From contig JADJQF010000036.1 in assembly GCA_016712885.1 (NCBI GenBank), forward strand, positions 1 through 64,000: a stretch of DNA of 64,000 nt, read 5' to 3'. Shown here piece after piece: positions 1 through 9,389 of the stretch (its first letter is position 1; every line of letters begins with the position of its first letter). Made by a program: the position numbers and the translations under genes. This DNA comes from Candidatus Flexicrinis proximus. GTDB taxonomy: Bacteria; Chloroflexota; Anaerolineae; Aggregatilineales; Phototrophicaceae. The notes below the pieces were generated by a model. It was not told the origin of the DNA. It was given only the letters and a program-made list of their open reading frames with translations, and did no database searches.

Positions 1-34
1 CTGGAAGCGATTTACGTCGTAGAAGCCGCTGGGG

Positions 35-1795
35 TCAAAAGACAGTACATGGATTTGAGATTGGACCGCCAAGACGAGGCGGTTTTTCGTTTCTTCGGCC
101 TCGGAATCTTTCCAGTAACTCTTCCGCGCGGTAGATCAGGAACGGTTCGGCCGATGCCTTCATTGCCGTGAAGTCAGTGATCTGCTTCGCATCCATGTCG
201 TATACTGATTTCTCGAACAGGCCGTGCGCGAGGATCCGCTTGTCCTCGCCTTCCACATCCCGGCCTAACAAAGTTTCAGGCGGCGTAGAATTTCCATGCA
301 GGTCATCAGGTTGGTCCGCACCACCTGGTGGTCGTTGGTCAGTCGTCTGCAACACCCGCAGCTCGTCCTCAAGGTTTCTCAGATCGCGAATGACTTCATT
401 CGCATCCATATACCCCGGTCCCGCTCATGTGTCGCGCAACGTCTTTTTCATCGCGCGCTGAACACGCGCAACTCGAACCCGTTTGGTTCTTGCAGCTTGT
501 CCTCTTCCGCATCGTCCTGATAATGCAGCGCAAACCGCGAGCTGTGTCATCAGGTCGAGCGCTTCATCGCTGATGTTCAGGAACTCGACCAGTCTGGCGA
601 AATCAGTCTCGATCTAATCAGCGAATATCGAATTCGCATTTCCTGCATTCCTGACTATGAATGGCGGTAGCGCAGCTTGCCTTTCTGGTTCCAAACCGAA
701 ATTCGTGGTCGCCGCTTGGGATCTCTTCCCCGGATCGCAACCGCGTCGCATCGCGTAAAGAAACTGCGACAACCCAAAGATGTACGCCTTCCAAGACGTG
801 CCGACCGGCCGTGACGTCAGGCCCCGCTTCTCGTGGACCGTCGCGATATCCCTGAGTGTGGTCCAGGTCAAACACGGCACGACCGGTTTCATGGCACGCT
901 CGCTGCGTCCTGCTGCTTGTGGGCAATGACTTCTTTCGCGCGCCCATAGCCGACCAGCCCAGCATAAGCCCGCCAGTTCGCAACAACCCGCCGCGCGTCA
1001 TCCGAGTTAATCGAGCGCGGTTGCCCTCTGCGGTCACGGAACTGGTAGCCTTCCGACGTCACCGTTTGCGCGATCCGCTTGTAGCCGAGCGTGTCCGTCC
1101 GGTAAAGCCGCAGGATGCGTTCGGCGAAGCCAAAGTAGCCGCGCCAGACCGCCGACCCACGCGGCGGTTCAGTCGAATTCTCACCTGAAGCCACCGAACC
1201 GTCGGGCATCAGCCACGCCCCTGCGAACTGGCGACGAGCCTTCCTTTCACGGATCGTCCCAAAAGGCGGGATGCCACTCGTTTCACCCTTGGCATGCCGG
1301 TACTGCACGCCGTCCTTGGCACGTTGCGAGGCATCCAGCATAAGCAGGTCGTCCAGAAACGCCCGCATAAGAGCATCATGCGGGCCGTCCGGCGTGGTGA
1401 TGTCGATCATGCGGTCCAGTCCAGCGAGGTGCAGTTTGACGCCATACGCAGGCAGTTCCTCAAACAGTTTGATGGCCCGCCACGCGTTGCGCATCGCTCT
1501 GTGACTGTTCGTTGACGACGATGGCAACGACGTCGCCATCTTTCAGCCGTACCTTGAGTGCGATCCAGGCCGGGCGGTTTTTCCCTTGTCGCCGATTTCA
1601 GGCTGCTGGCGTCCTCGTACCACTTTCTCGCTTTCCATCCATAGCGGCCGCAGGTGATCTGGATGTTTATAGCGCCAGCGTCTCAGGGCTGGTGCGGTCA
1701 GTCGGCATTACAGCGTCACTGACTGCGCGGCTATAGCACAGGGCAAACGTTTCGCAGCAGTGGGTCGAGAAGCTTTTTGAAGTTGGGCGTGGCAT
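35..1795 (-). pseudogene. Large serine recombinase remnant, multiply frameshifted
   Basis: Serine-recombinase pieces follow each other in order on the minus strand but in changing frames. The N-terminus starts at ATG 1795 and reads FALCYSRAVSDAV...TSPETLAL, then hits a TAA near 1670. It continues in another frame as YEDASSLKSATRE, in a third as ALKVRLKDGDVVAIVVNEQ (about 1510-1570), and in a fourth as RAIKLFEELPAYGVKLHLAG, with FLDDLLMLDASQRAKDG and KGETSGIPPFG (889-1539). Further fragments (TLRDIATVHEKRGLTSRPVG, about 800-880; FARLVEFLNISDEALDLMTQ, about 540-600) represent the recombinase domain and C-terminal region, and charged sequence reaches position 35. The order of the resolvase catalytic core and recombinase domain is typical of large serine integrases. 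At least five frame changes make it non-functional as read. It differs from the recombinase at 54-55.8 kb. Confidence 0.75.
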
Positions 1796-1815
1796 GATGC
1801 GAATCCTCCAGACAA

Positions 1816-2210
1816 TCACGACATGCGCTGATGGTCAGCAGACCGCCAACACGCTAAGATTGCCGGAGGTCGCCGCACCAGCGAACATAGTTCAGCGGCT
1901 AGGACGGTGGAGTGCGGGGAACACTCCGCCGTCCGCGTTAATGACGACTGTACCGCCGTTTCGTCCGGCATGTCAATCGACGCTTCGCGATTGCGCCGGC
2001 GTGCTTCTATCGTCAGCAAGGTGTGCAGAAACGCGGGGAACCCCTTGACGGTTTCCGCTTCGGTAAAGCGCGCGCATCGCCGGAGCGGGCAGCCATTTCC
2101 AGACACCCCTGCCCGGAGAAATCCTCGATCATCGATTGGCGGAGCAACGCATTCTGATACGGGGTGCGGCATGCTTTGATTTGTCCACGAGGCGTCCTGT
2201 TCATCTCATT
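1816..2210 (-). other. Unrecognised coding-like fragments upstream of the recombinase remnant
   Basis: Two overlapping minus-strand frames look like one broken gene. A front part begins at about 2204 (MNRTPRGQIKACRTPYQNAL, then LLRQSMIEDFSGQGCLEMAA). A following part in another frame reads FTEAETVKGFPAFLHTLLTI, then EARRRNREASIDMPDETAVV. I recognise no family. The position directly upstream of the recombinase remnant suggests a small recombinase-associated gene, but that is inference. The interval 2211-2400 holds nothing I can identify. Confidence 0.25.
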
Positions 2211-2399
2211 CAGGACTCCATTGTTGTATGTGCGGGCCTCAGGACATGCCGAGTTTTACAGTTTCTTGACTTGGCAATCTTGCGGAACTTCCGCAGTTTC
2301 TATGGAAGTTAGTGGTTTTCGGTCTGACTCCGGACAGTAAGTCCGACTTCTCGCCGCTAAAGCTGATTCACCGTACGCTTGGTTTATCCATTAGTCGCA

Positions 2400-3797
2400 A
2401 TCTGTTCGGCATTTCGCGCAACCCGATTCAACTCTGACAATGCGCTTTCGGCTTTCAACTGACTCTGCCAGCGCCAGCCGGATGCCGTCCAACCACAGCG
2501 TCGCCTGCTGTGCCTTTCCCAGTTGCCGAAGACGAAGCTGACCTCAGAGATATTGGGGGATCGAACACATCCACACCTTCATCGCCGATCCACTCTGCTT
2601 TGTGAAGGCGTCCCACGACAGCATCACCCGTTCCCAGTCTCCTGCGGGCGGTGCAGATAGACCAGGAATGGAGTGACGGGCGACCTGGATCTTCCGGGTC
2701 GGCCACGCCTACATACACGCCCATGATGAGATCGGGCTGGTCGGCCTGCCTGAAAAGGAGATGCCATCGACGGCACTCCAATCCCACACTGGGTCTAAAC
2801 TCATCCCGAATCCCCGTAATGCTCCGTAGGCGATCTAAAGGCGACTTTCAACGCCTGCTCGCTGTTTTCGAAACCCGGCGCGGCCAGTTCGAACGTGTCA
2901 GCTCGACGCCCTCATCCCCCCAAGACCACCAGTAGTCAGCAAGCCGGGCGGCGGTCACGCTCGAAATCCTCGATCACCTCCCCGCCACACCAAGCACAGC
3001 ATGCGTTGTCGCGGCATCCTCCGGGTTCACCGTCACCGGCTGGACACCCGGTTCGCCGGGGACGAAACTGCGCACCGCCTGATCGGCAAAATCGACCAGA
3101 ATTGGCCTGACCGCCTGATCTGCCGGTTCGTTGGGGGGACTGTCCCACTCGTTCACGCGGTATTCGGCGCGCAGAAATCCGTCGTCATCGGCCAGCAAAT
3201 TGAAGATGTCGAAGACGAATACATTCGGACGTCCCTCTAGGTACTCGTCAGAGGTCAGGATTCCGCCCATCCGTGCACGGGCGGCGTTTTCCGGCGTGGT
3301 CGAATGGGGAACGAGCGGCGGTGTCGTCCAGGCGACAAACAGCTTATCCGGTATGATCCATCACCTCGCGGATGCTGCGATAGTAACGCTGGTAGGCCGC
3401 GAACATGTCGTCATCGGTGACGTCCGAGGTCGGGAAGCAGTTTCGAAGATGATGACGTCATATTGCAGCACGTGGCTGAGGGTGTTGTCGGCGGATCGGT
3501 GTACGGCTGGAAGATTTCATACCACCCATCGGGATCGGTATTGTCGCCCGGCACGTCCCAGTTGATGCTCAGAGAGTTGCCCGCCGGATCGGTTAATCCT
3601 TCCTCGTTGTAGCCGTGATCCCTGAACACATAGCTCAGATTGGCGAATCCTTCGCGTACACTGCCCTGCTGAATAATCCCTAAACCGGTTGAATGGTGCA
3701 TGAAAAATGATACCACGGGCGCGCTGTCTTGAGCCGATACTGCACCGATGCCGATCATCAGCAGCGCACTCAGAATCACCAGGACACGCCTGCTCAT
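2400..3797 (-). pseudogene. Secreted SGNH-hydrolase-like protein, frameshifted
   Basis: The start at 3797 gives a clear signal peptide (MSRRVLVILSALLMIGIGAV, then SAQ). The mature part reads VSFFMHHSTGLGIIQQGSVR, FRDHGYNEEGLTDPAGNSLS and VPGDNTDPDGWYEIFQ, ending near 3411 after a frame change. It resumes in other frames as DVIIF, VAWTTPPLVPHSTTPENAAR and MGGILTSDEYLEGRPNVFVF (2974-3270), with NEWDSPPNEPADQ. The tail reads FGNWEKAQQATLWLDGIRLA near 2450-2530, like a small beta-sandwich domain. The layout resembles SGNH-like secreted proteins that end in a DSHPN block; here that block reads DSPPN, so the likely catalytic His is lost as well. I infer a true pseudogene. The SGNH assignment rests on motif memory. 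Confidence 0.55.
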
Positions 3798-4223
3798 ACG
3801 TCCCCAATTGGTGAAAGTAGCGTTACATTCATCATACGCCGATTCGGTAGTGCAGTGAGATTGTCCGCAGCGGGAACAACGACAAAATACGAAGATTTCG
3901 AACTGTTGTGCACCCATAGGCACCGAGTTAAGGGAAAGTGCAGGCTAGAAGTTTCCAGTGTTGGAAAGCGAGCGGGTTGGCCCATAGGAGCTAAATCTGA
4001 CCACGCCCGAAACAGACGGCACTCGGAGAAAACTCAAGAAAGCAGTTGTATATACAACATACTGACCATCGAAAGTGATTCGGCTCGCGGAGGATGAGGT
4101 TGCCCCTGACCCACCCCATACTGCTACTGTCAGCGCGGAAGCATGTTGACTCCACGCCGTATTGCGTTTAACCGGACAAACCATGTGGTTAGAACGAAAC
4201 TGCAGTTTTACAGTTCCACGGGG

Positions 4224-4244
4224 GATTTCGGTTTTACCGAAATC
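4224..4244. other. Perfect 9-bp hairpin
   Basis: GATTTCGGT and ACCGAAATC are perfect inverse complements around a TTT loop, just upstream of the structured repeat and IS110 element. There is no T-run on either side, so a terminator is not well supported. It could be an end or attachment structure. Confidence 0.5.
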
Positions 4245-4315
4245 CTCAGCAGATGTCCTCACACCTGACGCATGCAAATCTGCCTGTCAAAAAGCAAGAA
4301 GCCCTTCACGCCCTT

Positions 4316-4446
4316 CGGACGCACGGGGTCCGTCCGGGGAGGGAGCGGTCCTCCACGTTCCACATCGCACCCGAAGGGCGATGTGGGTGCGCCACGTAGA
4401 GGCGCACGGCAGCCCCCACCGGCGCCTGAGGTGGCAAGCTTTTAGC
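4316..4446. repeat. Structured dispersed repeat, copy 1
   Basis: About 95 bases from 4352 to 4446 are nearly identical to 62622-62716 (a few substitutions), in the same orientation. The 35 bases before that are related in layout but diverged. The unit is a chain of hairpins: CACATCGC/GCGATGTG around ACCCGAAGG, GTGCGCC/GGCGCAC, CCACC/GGTGG, and AAGCT/AGCTT. It has no credible coding frame. It lies immediately before a long inverted repeat and the IS110 transposase; copy 2 has no transposase beside it. Confidence 0.75.
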
Positions 4447-4451
4447 TTGCG

Positions 4452-4552
4452 GGCTAATGTTGGGAATGTAGGGAGAACCCCACGGCCGGGATTGCGACCG
4501 CAGGGTGCTGTGACCAGGCATCGCGCTGCGTGCGCCATTCCCAACATTAGCC
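4452..4552. repeat. 17-bp perfect inverted repeat upstream of IS110
   Basis: The arm GGCTAATGTTGGGAATG (4452-4468) is exactly complementary to CATTCCCAACATTAGCC (4536-4552), with a 67-base spacer. The right copy of the neighbouring structured repeat (62.6 kb) lacks it, so it belongs either to the IS110 element or to its target site. Confidence 0.7.
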
Positions 4553-4555
4553 GCC

Positions 4556-4831
4556 TGCCGTCACGCGCACAGCCAACAGACGAGCAGACGTTCGAAGGGG
4601 TCTTCTTACGCTGTGTGCCCGGTATGCAGGATAAACGGCATACTTACCCTGCATGCCACCGACATCCGCAGAACCATTAGCTTGCCGTTCCGCGAGAACT
4701 TTGGTCGAGCGTTCGCCGATGTCGGGCATGACTGCGCCGTCATAAACCTGTCGCGCTTCGAGCGCCTTAGCCTGCATATGGCGTAGGCATGTGGCATTCA
4801 CCTCCGGTCAGTAACGGAAGGAGAAGTAACC
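4556..4831 (+). ncRNA. Candidate IS110 bridge-RNA region
   Basis: These 276 non-coding bases precede the IS110 transposase. IS110-group elements are known to encode a bridge RNA in the non-coding end upstream of the transposase. The region can fold: GGTATGCAGG (4621) pairs with CCTGCATGCC (about 4648-4657) around an internal loop, and GCGC-TTCG-AGCGC (about 4753-4765) forms a UUCG-type hairpin. I could not assign target- or donor-binding loops, or the core dinucleotide. The call rests on position and foldability only. Confidence 0.35.
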
Positions 4832-6034
4832 ATGTTCTTTCTGGGAATAGACTGGGCCACCGAGAAGCACGATCTGTGCCTGCTCGACCGCACCGGTGCG
4901 ATTCTGCACCAGCTAACAATTTCGCAGTCCCATGACGGTTTTCAGCAACTGCAAGCGCTCGTGCAACGCTATGGACAGGAGCATGTGCTTGTGAATATCG
5001 AGCGCTCGGATGGCCTTCTGGTCGATTGGATGCTGGAACAAGGCTGGGCGGTCTATGTCACTCCCGCTGTCGTGGCTGCTCATCGCCGTCCACGCCGCTC
5101 GAAGTCGGATCCTTCCGACGCCTATTTGCTCGCCTATCTGCTGTACGTCAACGACCCGGACTGCCGTCTGGTGACCCGGTCCAGTCCTTCTGTGCTCTAT
5201 CTCCGTGAGCTTGCTCGTGCGCTCGACAATACGCTGCTTGACCAGCGCCGCCTGGCCAACCGTCTCCGCTACCTTCTGAACCAGTATTTCCCAGCGGCAA
5301 CACGCTTGTTCGCACATGTCGAAACACTGATCTGTCTGGCTTTTCTGGAAGCATTTCCCACCCCTCAAGCCGCCCGCAAGCTTTCATGCCGCCTACTGCA
5401 CCAATTCCTGAAGCGGCAGAAATACACCTTCCTATCTCGCACCGAGGCGATTTATGCACAGCTCCAGCAGCCAATGCCCACGGCCATGTATGCGGAGGGC
5501 TACGTTGCGCAAGTGCAGTTCCTCATCCCGCAACTTCGTCAGCTACACCATACCCGTGTCGCTCTGGAGCGCCAGCTTCCCACTGCCTTTGCTAGTCATC
5601 CGGAAGCGGCATGGTGGCGCAGCTTTCCGGGAACACGGGGGCCACTCACTCCGGCACGCCTGCTGGCCTGGATTGGCGATGACCGCAACCGGTTTCCGAC
5701 GGCAGCCGTATTGCAGGCGGTCGCTGGAACAGCACCTGTGACGCGGCGCAGCGGAAAGTCTATGCGCGTCGAATTCCGTCGCGCCTGCTCACATCCGCTG
5801 CGCAAAGCGATGGATGATTTTGCCCGCCAGAGCGTGCGTTACAGCGCGTGGGCACAGGAATACCGCACCGCCCAGCTCGCCCGCGGCCACAGCATTTCCC
5901 GTGCAAACCGTGCCTTGGCTAACCGCTGGGCGAGCATTATCTGGACCTTGTGGCAGCGCTGCGAGATGTACGACGAGGCAATCCACGCGGCGAACCGCGC
6001 TCAACTTGGCATGCCGCGCCTGAAAGTCAGCTGA
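4832..6034 (+). CDS. IS110-family transposase (DEDD recombinase)
   Basis: This 400-residue protein has the usual IS110 length and order. The N-terminal RuvC-like domain carries the DEDD residues D7 (GIDWA), E57 (NIERSD), D93 and D96 (SDPSDA). A long helical middle follows, and the C-terminal Tnp domain contains GPLTPARLLAWIGDDRNRFP and APVTRRSGKS, with S307 as the likely nucleophile. The start ATG follows GGAAGGAG with good spacing. The frame is intact, so the element may be active. The non-coding region to its left is long and the one to its right short, as in the IS110 group, not the IS1111 group. Element ends were not resolved, and these elements usually make no target duplication. Confidence 0.92.
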   Translation: MFFLGIDWATEKHDLCLLDRTGAILHQLTISQSHDGFQQLQALVQRYGQEHVLVNIERSDGLLVDWMLEQGWAVYVTPAVVAAHRRPRRSKSDPSDAYLLAYLLYVNDPDCRLVTRSSPSVLYLRELARALDNTLLDQRRLANRLRYLLNQYFPAATRLFAHVETLICLAFLEAFPTPQAARKLSCRLLHQFLKRQKYTFLSRTEAIYAQLQQPMPTAMYAEGYVAQVQFLIPQLRQLHHTRVALERQLPTAFASHPEAAWWRSFPGTRGPLTPARLLAWIGDDRNRFPTAAVLQAVAGTAPVTRRSGKSMRVEFRRACSHPLRKAMDDFARQSVRYSAWAQEYRTAQLARGHSISRANRALANRWASIIWTLWQRCEMYDEAIHAANRAQLGMPRLKVS

Positions 6035-6457
6035 CTCTTCGGCGTCCGAAACGCCACGCTTTTCGCACTGAGAACGGTGTTCTTGCGTGGCTGGTTTTGC
6101 ATTGCCCACTGGAAGGCTAAATACTGCTTTCCCCTCAGTTGGCCTGGTTTCTCAAATTGTGCTTGCACTTTTAAACCTGTCGACGCTCCGCACCGCACAC
6201 TGCCGCCACCCGTCACCGTGATCTGAGCGCACACCGCCACAGCCAATGACGGTGTCCAGCGGAGGCGGGACGGCAGCGCACCGCGAACCAGTACAGACGC
6301 GCAGACGACCTGCCCTGCCCCGGATTACAAACCATCGCGCTGAGGCGAAATTCCGGGTGGGCGATGCTGCCGCATTACGCACAGCGTTCGCCTGCGAGGT
6401 TGCTCCCGGATTTGTTATACTGTGTTATCTGATCCACAAAACACCGTAAGCGCCCTT
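6035..6457. other. Intergenic gap with a possible hsd promoter
   Basis: I see no gene here. The first part should contain the right end of the IS110 element. A -10-like TATACT lies at 6416-6421, about 37 bases before the hsdM start, with no convincing -35 box. Confidence 0.3.
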
Positions 6458-7991
6458 ATGATCCAGCAGCCCGAACTCTTCTCGACGCCGATCAACCAGG
6501 CCGAAGTCAACGCGATCCTCTGGAAAGCCTGCGACACCTTCCGCGGCACCGTCGACCCGTCCGAGTACAAGAATTACATCCTCGTGATGCTGTTCGTGAA
6601 ATACGTCTCCGACGTCTGGCACGACCACCGCGCCCAATACGAGCGCACCTACGCCGCCAACCCGGAGCGCGTCGAACGCGCCTTGAGCCGCGAGCCGTTC
6701 AGGCTGCCCGCCGGCGCCGACTTTCAATCGCTGTACGCCGCGCGCAATCTGGACGACATTGGCGAGCGCATCAACAAGGCGCTGGAAGCCATCGAAGACG
6801 CCAGCAAGGCCAAGCCCGAAAACGTCTTCCGCAATATCGGCTTCCGCCACCGAAGCCAACCTCAGCCGCACCGCCCAGCGCAGCGAACGCCTGCGCAACC
6901 TGCTCGACGACTTCGCCGACCCGCGCCTCGACCTGCGCCCCTCGCGCGTCGGGGACGCCGACATCATCGGCAATGCCTACGAATTCCTGATCGGCAAGTT
7001 CGCCTCCGACGCGGGCAACGAAGCCGACGATTCTATACCCCGCCCGAAGTCAGCACCTGCTGGCCCGCCTGCTCGATCCGCAGCCCAATGACCGCATTTA
7101 TGACCCCGCCTGCGGCAGCGGATCGCTCTTAATCAAGTGCGCCAAACAGGTCGCCGGCGGCAATTACTCGCTGTGGGGGCAGGAAGCCAACGGCGCGACC
7201 TGGGCGCTGTGCATGATGAATATGCTGCTGCACAGCATGACCGTCACCACCGCCAACATCCACTGGGGCGACACGCTGAAGGCGCCGCACCACCTCGAAA
7301 ACAACGCCCTGATGCGCTTCGACGTGGTGGTCGCCAATCCGCCCTTCTCGCTCGACAAATGGGGCGCGGAGACCGCCGCCGCCGACCGCTATAACCGCTT
7401 CTGGCGCGGCATCCCGCCCAAGAGCAAAGGCGATTACGCCTTTATCAGCCACATGGTCGAGTCGATGGACGCGCGCCCCGGCAGCAGCGCCCGCACCGGC
7501 GTGATCGTCCCGCACGGCGTGCTGTTTCGCGGCAGCAGCGAAGGCGCGATCCGCCGCAAGCTGATCGACGACAACCTCCTCGACGCCGTGATCGGCCTGC
7601 CCGCCAACCTGTTCTTCGGCACCGGCATCCCGGCCGCGATTTTGATTTTTAAGCGCAACCGCCCCGCCGACGCGCCGGTGCTGTTCGTCGATGCCAGCCG
7701 CGACTTCGAACCCGGCACCAACCAGAACACGCTGCGCCCCGTGACCTCGACGCCATCGTGGACGCCTGCCGCACGCGCCAGCCGAGCGAGCGGTTCGCGG
7801 CGCTGGCGACCCGCGACCAGATCGCGGCCAACGACTACAACCTGAATATCCCGCGCTATGTCGATACCTTTGAAGCCGAAGACCAGATCGACCTCCCCGC
7901 CGTCAACGCCGAGATCGCCGCGCTGGAAACGCAGCTCGCGGACGTCAAATCGCGCATGGCCGCCTACCTGCGGGAGTTGGGGCTGGAATGA
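6458..7991 (+). pseudogene. hsdM: Type I restriction-modification methylase subunit HsdM, frameshifted
   Basis: The N-terminal helical HsdM_N domain (MIQQPELFSTPINQAEVNAI, then ILVMLFVKYVSDVW) starts at 6458. Near 6845 the frame shifts to TEANLSRTAQRSERLRNLLD and DADIIGNAYEFLIGKFASDA. It returns for FYTPPEVST (about 7030) and shifts again for LLDPQPNDRIYDPACGSGSL (AdoMet motif I) and VVVANPPFSLDKWG (motif IV, NPPF). A last shift near 7745 leads to VDACRTRQPSERFAALATRD and NLNIPRYVDTFE. Joined, this gives a normal HsdM of about 510 residues that would methylate adenine in complex with HsdS. At least four frame changes break it as read. Each looks like a one-base indel, so sequencing error is possible. 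The stop overlaps the hsdS start (ATGA). Confidence 0.88.
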
Positions 7992-9389
7992 GTGACTATA
8001 AGACTATGGAATTAGGCATAATTCCGGAGCACTGGGATATCAGTCGAAATTGGCGATATTTCATCGATTGGTTACAAATGGCTTTGTTGGCACGGCGAGC
8101 ACTCACCATTCAGATGGCAGTCCGGCGTAATTTATATCCAAAGTTATAACGTTCGTGAAAATCGAATCGACCTTCCTGGCGTAACACCCGTAACCCAAGA
8201 GTTCAGCCGCAAACAGCGAAGTCGATATTGCAATACGGGGATTTATTGACGGTTCAGTCAGGACACATCGGAACTACAACCGTTGTTCCAACAGAGTTAG
8301 AAGGCGCGAATTGCCATGCTCTAATTATTACTCGGCTTTATCAAGACAATGTTGAACCTCATTTCATCGCTTATTATCTCAACCATGTTCTCAACACGCG
8401 ATTGCGAGCCTTACAGGTTGGCTCCTCTATTCTGCACATCAATACATCAGCGCTAAAGAGTTCTCGATTCTCCTCGCCCTCCCCGAACAGCGCGCCATCG
8501 CCGCCATCCTCAGCACATGGGACGAGGCCATCGCCCTCACCGGTTAGCTAATCGACGCGCTCCCGCCGCAAACAGGCGCTCATGCAGACTGCTGACGGGG
8601 AAGTGCGCTTCCCGGTGTTCGCCCAGGGGGAGGCGTGGGAGGAAGTCGAACCACAACAGATCGCTGATGGAAAATGCTCATCAGTAGGCGAAAAAACCGA
8701 CCCTGAATATCGCTACTTTTATATTGACCTCTCCGCCGTCGATCAGGGTCATATCAACTTTCCTAGCGAAAAATCGCCTTTAGGGAATTGCCGTCTCGTG
8801 CTCGTAGGGTACTGAGACACGGTGATGTAATCATGGCAACAGTTCGCCCTAATCTTCAGGGGTTCGGCATTTGTGACTTTGACCCGACAGGCGTTCTGTG
8901 TCCTCGACTGGTTTCGCGCTGATCGCCCAAGGATTGAGGCGGACTCACGTACATTTACCCGAATCTGTATAGCGATAGTGTGACTGGTCAAGTACAAGAT
9001 TTTATGGCCGGTTCAAATTATCCAGCCATAAATGCGTCAGATGTGAAGCAATTTGTCCTCCCTCCGATTGAAAATGAACGCAATAAAATTTCAACTGTTT
9101 TACAGAACAACGATTATGAAATTGCAGTTCACAGGCAAATCTTAGCGGCTCTCCAAACCCAAAAACGCGCGCTGATGCAGCGGCTGCTCACGGGTCAGGT
9201 GCGGGTGGGGAGTGACCTCACCCCTGACCCCTCTCCACATAGACCAAGGCAAAGGGGCCTGTGCATAGGCTGGAGAGGGGGAACGGTCGGCGGCGGTCTC
9301 CCCTCTCCGAGGCGGAGAGGGGCCGGGGGTGAGGTCGGATGATGCAGCGGCTGCTTACGGGTCAGGTGCGGGTGAAGGCAGAGGATTGA
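7988..9389 (+). pseudogene. hsdS: Type I restriction-modification specificity subunit HsdS, frameshifted
   Basis: It begins MSDYKTMELGIIPEHWDI, overlapping the hsdM stop. The first target-recognition domain reads, across frames, GVIYIQSYNVRENRIDLPGV, LQYGDLLTVQSGHIGTTTVV and LQVGSSILHINTSALK, then LLALPEQRAIAAILSTWDEA (conserved spacer helix). The second domain reads VGEKTDPEYRYFYIDLSAVD, GDVIMATVRPNLQGFGICDF and YPAINASDVKQFVLPPIENE, ending LAALQTQKRALMQRLLTGQV. Two target domains separated by helical spacers match the HsdS fold that sets DNA specificity. At least five frame changes are present. A repeat insertion near the 3' end (9207-9340) replaces the native tail; the original end KAED-stop survives at 9387-9389 and overlaps the next start. 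Confidence 0.85.
9174..9373. repeat. MITE-like insertion in the hsdS 3' end with 33-bp flanking duplication
   Basis: The stretch GATGCAGCGGCTGCTCACGG... at 9174-9206 is repeated at 9341-9373 with one mismatch, and both copies encode the HsdS tail MQRLLTGQVRV. Between them lies about 134 bases with terminal inverted repeats: GACCTCACCCC followed by GACCCCTCTCC on the left (from 9214), and GGAGAGGGG followed by GGGGGTGAGGTC on the right (to 9336). It has no coding sense. Read-through extends HsdS in frame by about 40 residues to a stop at 9340-9342. Confidence 0.75.
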
